Shown here in pieces: positions 1 through 6,478 of a stretch of DNA of 14,754 bases. Origin of the DNA: Chloroflexota bacterium. Lineage in GTDB: Bacteria; Chloroflexota; Dehalococcoidia; Lucifugimonadales; UBA3495. The first letter of the stretch is position 1, and each line of letters starts with the position of its first letter. The translations under genes were made by a program, and so were the position numbers. The stretch spans positions 1-14,754 of the forward strand of contig JADFQT010000022.1 of NCBI GenBank assembly GCA_022561675.1, given 5' to 3'. The notes beneath the pieces are model-generated. The model did not search any database, was not told the origin of the DNA, and was given only the letters and a program-made list of their open reading frames with translations.

Positions 1-299
1 TCATGCTCGGCCTCATCAAACCTGACCCAGAGGTTTGAATCAGCCAGAGACCCCCTTAGTCCCGCTTCGCTTGAGTCCGTGGTTCCTAGGAAGTTGGGAG
101 CCAACCTCCCAAGAGCTTCCAGCAACTTGGTCTTTCCTGAATGAGAACCGCCTACCACCTGAAGCAACGTTAGCTGATCCCACAGCGCAGCCAGAATCAA
201 AGCAGCGGTTGCCAGGGCCGCGATCCATGTGACCTGCCCTTTCGTTCCTAAACGTCCATGCCCGGCGTATAGATGCCGAGAGAATTTCGAACACCCGCT
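1..299 (-). CDS. Partial, probably 5'-truncated P-loop ATPase resembling phage/plasmid primase-helicases
   Basis: On the minus strand one frame stays open from just after a stop (300-302) to the window edge, about 99 codons. It encodes a hydrophobic stretch (WIAALATAALILAALW), then a perfect Walker A motif GGSHSGKT (129-152), then DSSEAGLR, and LWVRFDEAE, a Walker B with the catalytic DE (about 6-32). The order of a hydrophobic lead-in, Walker A, an SSEAG(L/I)R motif and Walker B is what I know from ATPase modules of phage- and plasmid-type primase/helicase proteins; the family name is inference from motifs. There is no ATG upstream of Walker A in this frame; only TTG (198-200, 180-182) and GTG (156-158) codons inside or after the hydrophobic part, none with a Shine-Dalgarno sequence. 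A remnant whose 5' end is lost somewhere around 230-300 is therefore more likely than an intact gene. It lies downstream of leuS in the same direction. The C-terminus lies outside the window. Confidence 0.5.
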
Positions 300-381
300 T
301 CAAAGGGAGAGAGGGGGAGCGATTGAGTTCGTCCTCGTCCCAGAGAAGCCAATCGGCTTTACCCAGTTTAGCGATGCAACC

Positions 382-2859
382 TCAACTTACGACGACGTTG
401 ACCAGGCGTCCCGGTACGTAGATGGCCTTATTGACCGTCTTGTCCTGGGTAAAGACCCGGACTTTGGGACTGGCTAGCGCCAGCTCTTGAGCCTCTGCCT
501 CGTCAATATCCACCGACACCTGAATCCGGTCCCGCACCTTGCCATTTACCTGCAATACCAGGGTAATTGTTTCCTCGGCCGCCAGCTCCTCATCCCATTC
601 CGGAAATCGCTGCTGGTGAATACTATACTGGTGTCCGGTCAACTCCCACATCTCTTCGGAGATGTGCGGAGCGATGGGCGCCAGAATCAGCAACATCTTC
701 TCGATGCACTCCCGCCAAGTGGCGGCGTCGACGCTTCCCTCGGCCCAGACCTTACTCAAGTGATTGGAGAACTCCATCAAGCTGGCGATGGTGGTGTTGA
801 ACTTGAAGCGGTCCAGGTCGGAGTGACACTTTCGGATAGTTTGGTGGAGCAACCTCAGGGTTTCCCGGGCATTATCACCGCCCCCCGGTTTTGAATCCAG
901 ATTGGACGGGTCCCGTTCGACAATGGTCCAGACCCGGTTCAGCCAGCGGGCCACGCCGTTGATGCCCACATCGCTCCAGGGGCCCCCCTGGTCCCAGGGA
1001 CCGATGAACATGAGGAAGCAGCGGACCGCATCGGCGCCCAACTGGCCGACTACGTCATCCGGATTGACCACATTGCCCCGGCTTTTGCTCATTTTTTCGT
1101 GGTCTTCCCCGAGAATTACCCCCTGGTTGAACAGGCGCCGAAAAGGCTCGTCGAACTCCACCAGGCCCATGTCCCGTAAGGCCTTGATGAAAAATCGCGA
1201 GTAGAGCAGGTGCATCACCGCGTGCTCGGCTCCTCCGGTGTACTGATCCACCGGCATCCACTTCTCCAGCAACTTGGGGTCGAACGCACCCTGCGAATAC
1301 TGGGGACTGGTATAACGGAGCATGTACCAGGACGAGTCGAAGAAGGTGTCCATGGTATCGGTCTCTCGGCGAGCGGCTCCTCCGCAATTGGGACACTTGG
1401 TTTGAGAGAAATCCGGGTGGGAAGCCAGGGGCGACTCTCCAGTGGGCTTGAATTCGGCGTCAGGAGGCAGCAGCACCGGTAGTTCCGATTCCGGCACCGG
1501 CACTGTTCCGCACCGTTCACAAAAGATCATCGGAATCGGTGTCCCCCAATAGCGCTGCCGGGAAATGAGCCAGTCGCGCATGCGGTAGGACACCGTTTTT
1601 TTGCCCCATCCACTCCTTTCAATGTCCTCGGCTATCGCCTTCATCCCTTCCTGGTTGGTCATGCCCTCGTAGGCACCCGAGTTGGTCATAAACCCATCGT
1701 CCAGGTAGGCTTGGGACGGCTCGCTGCCATCCCAGGATAGGGGGGCGATAACCGTGCGTACCGGCAGCCCGTATTTTTTTGCGAAGGCGAAGTCCCGCGA
1801 GTCATGCGCCGGTACACCCATGACGGCGCCGGTGCCGTAGGTGGTTAGCACATAGTCCGCAATCAGGATGGGCACCCGCTCGTTATTGAGGGGATTCACC
1901 GCGTACCCGCCGAGGAAAACGCCGGTTTTCTCCCCTTCGGTGGATAGCCGCTGGATCTCGGAAGTCTGCCGGGCGCGCGCCACGTAAGCCTCCACTTCGG
2001 CCCGATGCTGTTCAGTGGTCAACGAGGGTACCAGGGGATGCTCCGGCGCCAACACCAGGAAAGTGACGCCGAATACGGTGTCGATGCGGGTGGTGAAGGT
2101 ACGGATTTCCTTTTGGGGCAGGTTGGCATGAGAAATGTCGAAGCCGATTTCGACGCCTTCACTGCGGCCAATCCAGTTCCGCTGCATGGTCAGGATTTTC
2201 TCCGGCCAATCCACCAGGCCGTCAAAGTCCAGAAGTTGGTCGGCATAATTGGTTATACGGAGAAACCATTGCTCCAGGTCGCGGCGAATTACCGGCGTGT
2301 CGCAGCGCTCGCATGCGCCGCCGATTACCTGCTCGTTCGCCAGCACGGTTTGACAAGAGGGGCACCAGACCACCGGCGCGGTGGCTCTATAGGCCAAACC
2401 GTGCTGGTAGAGTTGGAGAAAGAACCATTGGTTCCACCGGTAATATTCCGGCAGGCAGCAGATGACCTCCCGGTCCCAGTCATAGATGGCCCCGAGGGAA
2501 GCCAGCTGTTTCCGCATATTCTCGATGTTGCTCATGGTCCAGGAGTAGGGATGAATGCCCCGACTGATGGCGGCGTTTTCGGCGGGCAGCCCGAAGGCGT
2601 CGAAACCGATGGGATGGAGAACGTTGTACCCCTGCATACGGCGGAAACGGGCGTGGCAGTCGGCGGGCGCCATCGCATACCAGTGGCCGATATGCAGGTC
2701 GCCGGAGGGGTAGGGATACATGGTCATCTCGTACCACTTGGGGCGCGGATCATCATCCTGCACTCGGTGTAGTCCATCTCGGGCCCACCGATCCTGCCAC
2801 TTACGGTCTATGGCCACCGGGTCGTAACGCAGTTCCACCCGCCGGGGCGCGGTTCGCAT
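382..2859 (-). CDS. leuS: Leucyl-tRNA synthetase
   Basis: Cytosolic class I aminoacyl-tRNA synthetase that charges tRNA-Leu with leucine and edits mischarged products. The 825-residue length is normal for bacterial LeuRS. The HIGH signature is at residues 56-59 inside YPYPSGDLHIGH, and the KMSKS loop at 589-593 (EKMSKSRGN). The CP1 editing domain shows TTRIDTVFG and the GTGAVMGVPAHDSRDF block with its conserved aspartates. Two Cys pairs (WCPSC...CERC) and a second set in the catalytic region (FCERCG...CPNCG) are zinc-binding-type knuckles seen in many LeuRS. The C-terminal VNGKVRDRI segment is the usual tRNA-binding tail. The start is set by an ATG preceded by GAGGTGA six bases upstream. It is divergent from trkH and seems to be a single-gene unit; I see no T-box antiterminator motif in its short leader. 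Confidence 0.98.
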   Translation of the reverse strand: MRTAPRRVELRYDPVAIDRKWQDRWARDGLHRVQDDDPRPKWYEMTMYPYPSGDLHIGHWYAMAPADCHARFRRMQGYNVLHPIGFDAFGLPAENAAISRGIHPYSWTMSNIENMRKQLASLGAIYDWDREVICCLPEYYRWNQWFFLQLYQHGLAYRATAPVVWCPSCQTVLANEQVIGGACERCDTPVIRRDLEQWFLRITNYADQLLDFDGLVDWPEKILTMQRNWIGRSEGVEIGFDISHANLPQKEIRTFTTRIDTVFGVTFLVLAPEHPLVPSLTTEQHRAEVEAYVARARQTSEIQRLSTEGEKTGVFLGGYAVNPLNNERVPILIADYVLTTYGTGAVMGVPAHDSRDFAFAKKYGLPVRTVIAPLSWDGSEPSQAYLDDGFMTNSGAYEGMTNQEGMKAIAEDIERSGWGKKTVSYRMRDWLISRQRYWGTPIPMIFCERCGTVPVPESELPVLLPPDAEFKPTGESPLASHPDFSQTKCPNCGGAARRETDTMDTFFDSSWYMLRYTSPQYSQGAFDPKLLEKWMPVDQYTGGAEHAVMHLLYSRFFIKALRDMGLVEFDEPFRRLFNQGVILGEDHEKMSKSRGNVVNPDDVVGQLGADAVRCFLMFIGPWDQGGPWSDVGINGVARWLNRVWTIVERDPSNLDSKPGGGDNARETLRLLHQTIRKCHSDLDRFKFNTTIASLMEFSNHLSKVWAEGSVDAATWRECIEKMLLILAPIAPHISEEMWELTGHQYSIHQQRFPEWDEELAAEETITLVLQVNGKVRDRIQVSVDIDEAEAQELALASPKVRVFTQDKTVNKAIYVPGRLVNVVVS

Positions 2860-2865
2860 ATTAGG

Positions 2866-2872
2866 TCACCTC
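2866..2872 (-). promoter_or_regulatory. Ribosome binding site of leuS
   Basis: Minus-strand GAGGTGA lies six bases before the leuS ATG (2857-2859), which fixes that start. Confidence 0.7.
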
Positions 2873-2894
2873 GAAATCGCTGCACCTTTGCCAT

Positions 2895-2922
2895 ATATTA
2901 GCACAGAACCCGATTATGCCAC
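2895..2922 (-). promoter_or_regulatory. Probable leuS promoter
   Basis: On the minus strand GTGGCA (2917-2922, 4 of 6 to the -35 consensus) is followed after 16 bases by TAATAT (2895-2900), which also carries a TG at the extended -10 position (TGCTAATAT). Transcription would start about 25-30 bases before the leuS start codon, leaving a short leader without room for a riboswitch. Confidence 0.4.
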
Positions 2923-3024
2923 TGTGAGAATCGTATTGCCGATTCGATCAAGAGGAAGGACCAAGCAGCCCGTGGCCGCAGCGATTCGGCCCAAGATTTT
3001 AACGCCGGACCACCCCTTATTTAA

Positions 3025-3053
3025 TTGACACCACAGGCGCTAATTACTAGAAT
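3025..3053 (+). promoter_or_regulatory. Strong sigma70-type promoter of the trkH transcript
   Basis: A perfect -35 box TTGACA (3025-3030) and a -10 box TAGAAT (3048-3053, 5 of 6) are separated by the ideal 17 bases. Transcription is predicted to start near 3059-3061, at the 5' strand of the terminal stem of the leader RNA described next, so promoter and RNA fold are in register. Confidence 0.75.
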
Positions 3054-3056
3054 CCC

Positions 3057-3294
3057 CCTAAACCAACGGGGAAGGAATATTTGACCCTGAATAAGCAGCA
3101 GCCACCGGCCGGGATGGCACCCGTCGACCCGGGTCGGTGGGACCAAATCGCGGGTTTCATCCCCTGGTCCCTCGGGGCCGCGGGACCGTTACTGAGAAGC
3201 AGCCACCGGCGACGGCCCGATAGCGAAGCCAAAGTGGGATCCACATGCACCGCTAACCCAACCCCTGCGGGGTTCATCTTGGCGTTGGTTTAGG
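3057..3294 (+). ncRNA. Structured 5' leader RNA of trkH (candidate riboswitch-like element)
   Basis: The ends form a perfect 12-bp inverted repeat: CCTAAACCAACG (3057-3068) and CGTTGGTTTAGG (3283-3294), 214 bases apart. A match of that length by chance at this distance is very unlikely. The interior has many stems: CCACCG 3102-3107 with CGGTGG 3135-3140, ACCCG 3119-3123 with CGGGT 3130-3134, GGGACCA 3139-3145 with TGGTCCC 3165-3171, GGTCCC 3166-3171 with GGGACC 3182-3187 (exclusive with the previous stem), GTGG 3234-3237 with CCAC 3241-3244, and AACCCC-TGC-GGGGTT 3260-3274. AGCAGCCACCGGC occurs twice (3097, 3198). The 3' strand of the terminal stem ends eight bases before the trkH start codon and contains the only purine-rich ribosome-binding candidate (TAGG), so folding could block translation. 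There is no U-tract for a terminator. c-di-AMP (ydaO) leaders are known upstream of K+ transporter genes, but I cannot find the conserved ydaO core here, so the class stays open. Confidence 0.6.
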
Positions 3295-3302
3295 TAACCT
3301 CC

Positions 3303-4739
3303 GTGGAGCCAAGGCCGCCTCGCCGCCCCGTTGATACCGTGATTCGCCAGCCCAGGCAGGCGGAACTGCGTCCCTTGGTGGGCGAAGCGGTCGCCGAGCG
3401 TCGGCCCCAGCGCATCCTAAGTACCTCCTCCATCCTTTTCTTCGCGTTTGTGGCGCTCATTCTGGTCGGGGGCCTGCTCCTCGCCCTGCCCATATCCAGC
3501 AATGAGGGCAAGTTCACCCCTCTGGAGCTGTCCTTTTTTACGGCTACCTCCGCCGCCACCGTCACGGGACAGACCGTGGTGAACACATCGACCTACTGGA
3601 GCACTTTTGGACAGGCCGTCATTTTCTTCTTGATGCTGGTGGGCGGGCTAAGCTTCATGGCGGTAGCCACCTTCGTCCTGGTCTTGATCGGTCAGTCCTC
3701 CACCATATCCGATAGCCTGGTAATGCGTAACGCCATTGGCGTGGAGCGGATGGGGGGACTGCGCCATATAGCCCGTAACATTACCCTGGCAGTGGTTTTC
3801 GTCTACTTGATTGGAGCCGCGGCAATCCTATGGCGCATCCACGGAATGGACGGAATGAGCCTCAACCAGTCGGTGTGGCATTCCCTGTTTCTGTCGGTTT
3901 CATCCTTCAACAACGCCGGTTTCTCGATTTTGCCGGAGTCGCCGTCGGGTAGCGGCCTGGAACGTATTGCCACCGAGCGACTCCTGTTGGGTTTCATGAT
4001 GGCATTGATAATTCTAGGGAGCATTGGCTGGACCGTGCTGGTTGACCTTTACCACCATGGCCGTTTCGCTCGCCTCAGCCTGAACACCAAGCTGGTCCTG
4101 GTAACCAGCGTTTTCTTGTGGATTCTGGGAGCCGGCGTGTTTTTCCTGGCGGAATTTTCCAACACCATCGGAGACCTCAGCCTTGGGGACAAGATGGTTT
4201 CCGCCGTCTTCCACTCGGTGAGCGGCCGTACCGCGGGTTTTGCTACCATGGATTTCCAAATGGCGAAGGACTTCACCAAGCTAACCTACCCGGCGCTGAT
4301 GTTTATAGGCGGCGGCGCCGGTTCGGTGGCCGGAGGCATCAAGGTCAACACCTTCGCCATCATAATAGCTGCGGTTATCTCCTCAGTTAGGGGACGCCCG
4401 CGACCGGAAGCTTTCGGCCGGGAAATCGCCAGCGACCAGATTTCCCGCGCACTAACGGTAGCTGTTCTGGGAGTAGTGTTTATCGTGGTGGTAATGCCCA
4501 TTCTGACGCTGACCGAGCCAAACATACCTTTCTTGGATTTGCTCTTTGAAACCGTCTCCGCGTTCAGCACCAACGGCACCTCTGTCGGCATCGTGCCGGA
4601 CTTTAGTTTGGCCGGAAAAATCCTTTTGATGGCCGCCATGTTTATCGGCAGATTGGGACCGTTGACCCTAGCTTTGGCCTTGGCTCCCCGGGAAAGAACG
4701 GTATATCGCTTCGTGGAGGAAAGGATTACAATTGGTTAG
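3303..4739 (+). CDS. trkH: Trk/Ktr-type potassium uptake channel subunit TrkH
   Basis: Integral membrane K+ (or K+/Na+) translocating subunit of the TrkH/KtrB superfamily, 478 residues, hydrophobic from about residue 41 onward. The family has four M1-P-M2 repeats, and each pore-loop filter is visible: TVTGQ (86-90), NAGFS (204-208), TAGFA (310-314) and TNGTS (423-427). GGGAGSVAGGIK (337-348) is the conserved segment after the third pore helix that forms the intramembrane gating loop in this family. The start chosen is GTG at 3303, eight bases after the leader's terminal stem; an in-frame GTG at 3339 is an alternative. The first ~40 residues are polar and proline/arginine-rich, an extension before the first membrane helix. 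The start has only a weak ribosome binding site, consistent with control by the leader RNA. trkA follows after 23 bases and probably shares the transcript. Confidence 0.95.
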   Translation: MEPRPPRRPVDTVIRQPRQAELRPLVGEAVAERRPQRILSTSSILFFAFVALILVGGLLLALPISSNEGKFTPLELSFFTATSAATVTGQTVVNTSTYWSTFGQAVIFFLMLVGGLSFMAVATFVLVLIGQSSTISDSLVMRNAIGVERMGGLRHIARNITLAVVFVYLIGAAAILWRIHGMDGMSLNQSVWHSLFLSVSSFNNAGFSILPESPSGSGLERIATERLLLGFMMALIILGSIGWTVLVDLYHHGRFARLSLNTKLVLVTSVFLWILGAGVFFLAEFSNTIGDLSLGDKMVSAVFHSVSGRTAGFATMDFQMAKDFTKLTYPALMFIGGGAGSVAGGIKVNTFAIIIAAVISSVRGRPRPEAFGREIASDQISRALTVAVLGVVFIVVVMPILTLTEPNIPFLDLLFETVSAFSTNGTSVGIVPDFSLAGKILLMAAMFIGRLGPLTLALALAPRERTVYRFVEERITIG

Positions 4740-4762
4740 CGGGAGTAATCCGGGAGCAGTCC

Positions 4763-5452
4763 ATGAAAAAGCAAGTTTGCGTAATAGGTTTGGGGCGCTT
4801 CGGCGCCACCGTGGCCCGGGAACTTTATCAGGCGGGGCATGACATCCTTGCCCTGGACACCGACGAGGCGAAAATCCAGGAAATGCTGGGGCAGGTAACC
4901 TACGCCGTTAGAGCCGACGCCACCAGCGAATCGGTGCTCAGAGAGATGGGCGTCGCCGATTTCGACGTGGGGATAGTCGCCTTAGGCAGTGATAATATTC
5001 AGGCAAGCATACTGGTAACCGTGCTACTCAAGAGCTTGGCTATCCCCTTTATTATCTCCAGGGCCGCCAACGAACTTCACGGAGAAACCCTGGAGCGCAT
5101 CGGCGCCGATAAGGTGGTCTATCCCGAGATGGAAAGCGCCCGACGAGTGGCCCACGTGGATTTCAACGCCGGAATACTGGATTATATGGAGCTGGCGCCC
5201 AATGTGGGCATCAGCAAGGTCCGGCCACCCGAAGGGATGCTGGGACGAACGCTGGATGCCGCCGAGTTGGGCTCCCAAGGCAAGTTTGGTGTGTCGGTTC
5301 TGGCGATTCGCCGGGGACGCAGTTACATTCTCAACCCGTCAAAGTTCGAGGAAATCGCTCCTGGAGACATACTTCTGGTAGCAGGTAAGAACGAGCAGAT
5401 CAGTAAGCTCTACGGATTCGCCCAGGAACTCCCGCCTCTGGCCGCCGATTAG
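4763..5452 (+). CDS. trkA: TrkA/KtrA-type K+ uptake regulatory subunit (RCK protein)
   Basis: Cytosolic regulator expected to form the ring that gates TrkH in response to nucleotides. The 229 residues contain an N-terminal Rossmann (RCK-N/TrkA-N) domain with VIGLGRFG (GxGxxG, residues ~8-15) and the acidic end of strand 2 (ALDTD), which selects the ribose of NAD(H) or ATP in this family. A TrkA-C domain covers about 145-225 (MLGRTLDAAELGS...GDILLVAGK). This single RCK-N plus RCK-C layout matches KtrA rather than the doubled E. coli TrkA. The ATG is preceded by GGGAG at good spacing. It follows trkH by 23 bases, so the pair is probably co-transcribed; downstream there is a new promoter. Confidence 0.92.
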   Translation: MKKQVCVIGLGRFGATVARELYQAGHDILALDTDEAKIQEMLGQVTYAVRADATSESVLREMGVADFDVGIVALGSDNIQASILVTVLLKSLAIPFIISRAANELHGETLERIGADKVVYPEMESARRVAHVDFNAGILDYMELAPNVGISKVRPPEGMLGRTLDAAELGSQGKFGVSVLAIRRGRSYILNPSKFEEIAPGDILLVAGKNEQISKLYGFAQELPPLAAD

Positions 5453-5513
5453 GTGCCCCGGCAACTGTAAATAAAAAAGACGCGGTCAGGGCCAATCTCG
5501 GTCTCCGCACCGG

Positions 5514-5542
5514 TTGTTTTGCAGCAGAATTCTAATTATAAT
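5514..5542 (+). promoter_or_regulatory. Probable promoter of the usp-trkA-like-pheA unit
   Basis: A perfect -10 box TATAAT (5537-5542) lies 17 bases after TTGTTT (5514-5519), a partial -35 match that keeps the TTG. It would start transcription near 5549, inside the first of two 12-base direct repeats. It splits the K+ cluster into trkH-trkA and usp-pheA units. Confidence 0.55.
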
Positions 5543-5543
5543 G

Positions 5544-5570
5544 CCCCTTCAAAAGTTCCCCCTTCAAAAG
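5544..5570 (+). repeat. Tandem 12-base direct repeat at the usp transcription start
   Basis: CCCCTTCAAAAG occurs exactly twice (5544-5555 and 5559-5570) with a 15-base period, overlapping the predicted transcription start and initial transcribed region. Position and tandem arrangement fit an operator, but no regulator is identified. Confidence 0.4.
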
Positions 5571-5607
5571 CCCTTGGCAGCGCCCGCTTTGATGACGGGC
5601 AGAGATT

Positions 5608-5613
5608 AGGAGG
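5608..5613 (+). promoter_or_regulatory. Ribosome binding site of usp with long spacing
   Basis: AGGAGG is a perfect Shine-Dalgarno core but ends 14 bases before the ATG at 5628. It lies in the loop between CGCCCGC (5581-5587) and GCGGGCG (5615-5621), which can pair over 7 bp; GCCCG (5582-5586) can instead pair with CGGGC (5596-5600). Confidence 0.5.
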
Positions 5614-5627
5614 AGCGGGCGTCATTC

Positions 5628-6080
5628 ATGCGACCAACCGATAAGCGGATTCTGGTGCCGGTCAACGGCGTTCGGGCCAGTGAGGATGCCTTCCGGTGGG
5701 CCTGCCATCTGGCAAGACAGAACAAGGCGGAACTGCACTCGGTCTATATCTCGGAGATTCCCCTGGAATTTTCCCTGAACACCGAATTAGTTCAGGATAA
5801 TCCGCGGGGGGAACAGGTTCTCTCCCGAATAGAGGCCATAGCGGCGGAAGAGAAGTGCCGGGTGCAGGCGCAATTGCTGCAGGCCAGGCACGCCGGTCCG
5901 GCCATAGCCCTGGAAGCCGAGGATCGAAACATGGAGATGATCATTCTCGGCCTTTCCTACCGCCGCCGTTTGGGGCCAAATCCGCTCGGCTCCACGGCGT
6001 CCTACCTCTTGAACCACGCCCCTTGCCAAATCCTATTCTGGCGGGAGCCGCCACTACCGGTAGCGACTTGGAAGCGATGA
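5628..6080 (+). CDS. Universal stress protein (UspA family)
   Basis: Single UspA domain of 150 residues, the normal size. It opens with KRILVPVNGVRASEDAFRWA, the strand-turn-helix typical of the family, and ends in MEMIILGLSYRR...LGSTASYLLNHAPCQILF, the last strands around the nucleotide site. The ATP-binding signature (G-x2-G-x9-G-S/T) is only partly kept: LGST is present but the first glycine pair is replaced by SYRRRLGPNP, so nucleotide binding is uncertain. USP domains are often linked to ion transporters and may report adenine-nucleotide state. Its stop overlaps the start of the next gene (ATGA at 6077-6080), so translation is coupled to a TrkA-like protein, which supports a role in K+ uptake control. 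Confidence 0.85.
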   Translation: MRPTDKRILVPVNGVRASEDAFRWACHLARQNKAELHSVYISEIPLEFSLNTELVQDNPRGEQVLSRIEAIAAEEKCRVQAQLLQARHAGPAIALEAEDRNMEMIILGLSYRRRLGPNPLGSTASYLLNHAPCQILFWREPPLPVATWKR

Positions 6081-6472
6081 TCTTTGGGTGCGGTACCCTG
6101 ACCGACCTGCTGGTTCCCTACTTGAGGCAGGCGGGTCACTTGGTAACCGTCCTGGCCGACGACGCTGATGCCCTGGAGCGCCTCCGCAGAGAATACCAGG
6201 TCCAGGGAGTCTGGATTACCGAGCCTTTGATGCAGGATTACTTGCAGGAAGGCGAAATCGAGACCGCCGAAGTTTTTCTGGCCATTTCTGACCGGGACCA
6301 CCAAAATGCGCTGGTTGCCCAGATAGCCAAACACATCTTCAACGTGGGAACCGTGATTTGCCGGCTGGAAAACCCCCAACTACAGCAGCTTTACACCGGC
6401 CTCGGATTGAAGGTTATCGGGACATCCACCTCCGGTCTCTACGCAGAAACACGGCAGCTAATTGAGGGCTAG
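6077..6472 (+). CDS. Short TrkA-N (RCK-N) domain protein with modified dinucleotide-binding loop
   Basis: The 131-residue protein starting at the ATG that overlaps the usp stop is a lone Rossmann domain of the TrkA-N type. The glycine-rich loop reads MIFGCGTLTDLL, where the third glycine of GxGxxG is replaced by threonine. The rest keeps the family pattern: LADDADALERL after strand 2, then DRDHQNALVAQIAKHIFNVGTVICRLENPQLQQLY, followed by the usual GLKVIGT end. There is no TrkA-C domain. The frame is also open upstream to 5855, but that part lies inside usp in another frame and has no family similarity, so I reject the longer start. It probably partners with the next gene, 6 bases on, or with TrkH; its altered loop suggests a structural or different-ligand role. 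Confidence 0.8.
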   Translation: MIFGCGTLTDLLVPYLRQAGHLVTVLADDADALERLRREYQVQGVWITEPLMQDYLQEGEIETAEVFLAISDRDHQNALVAQIAKHIFNVGTVICRLENPQLQQLYTGLGLKVIGTSTSGLYAETRQLIEG

Positions 6473-6478
6473 ACCGGG

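Noticed and set aside
40..303. 87-codon minus-strand frame starting with TTG
   Set aside because: Arginine/glycine-rich shadow of the neighbouring frame that carries the Walker A and Walker B motifs; no domain of its own.
2005..2772. 255-codon plus-strand frame opposite leuS
   Set aside because: Lies wholly antisense to well-conserved LeuRS sequence and shows no family motifs; a high-GC shadow.
3081..3293. Small plus-strand frame inside the trkH leader
   Set aside because: Composition follows the RNA stems and inverted repeats, its start is TTG without a ribosome site, and no protein feature is seen.
3057..3294. ydaO/c-di-AMP, TPP, cobalamin or T-box identity for the leader
   Set aside because: I searched by eye for their conserved core sequences and found only short accidental matches (for example GCTAAC near 3252), not enough to name a class.
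5855..6076. Upstream extension of the short TrkA-N gene
   Set aside because: Overlaps usp in another frame and has low-complexity sequence; the overlapping ATGA at 6077 is a better start.
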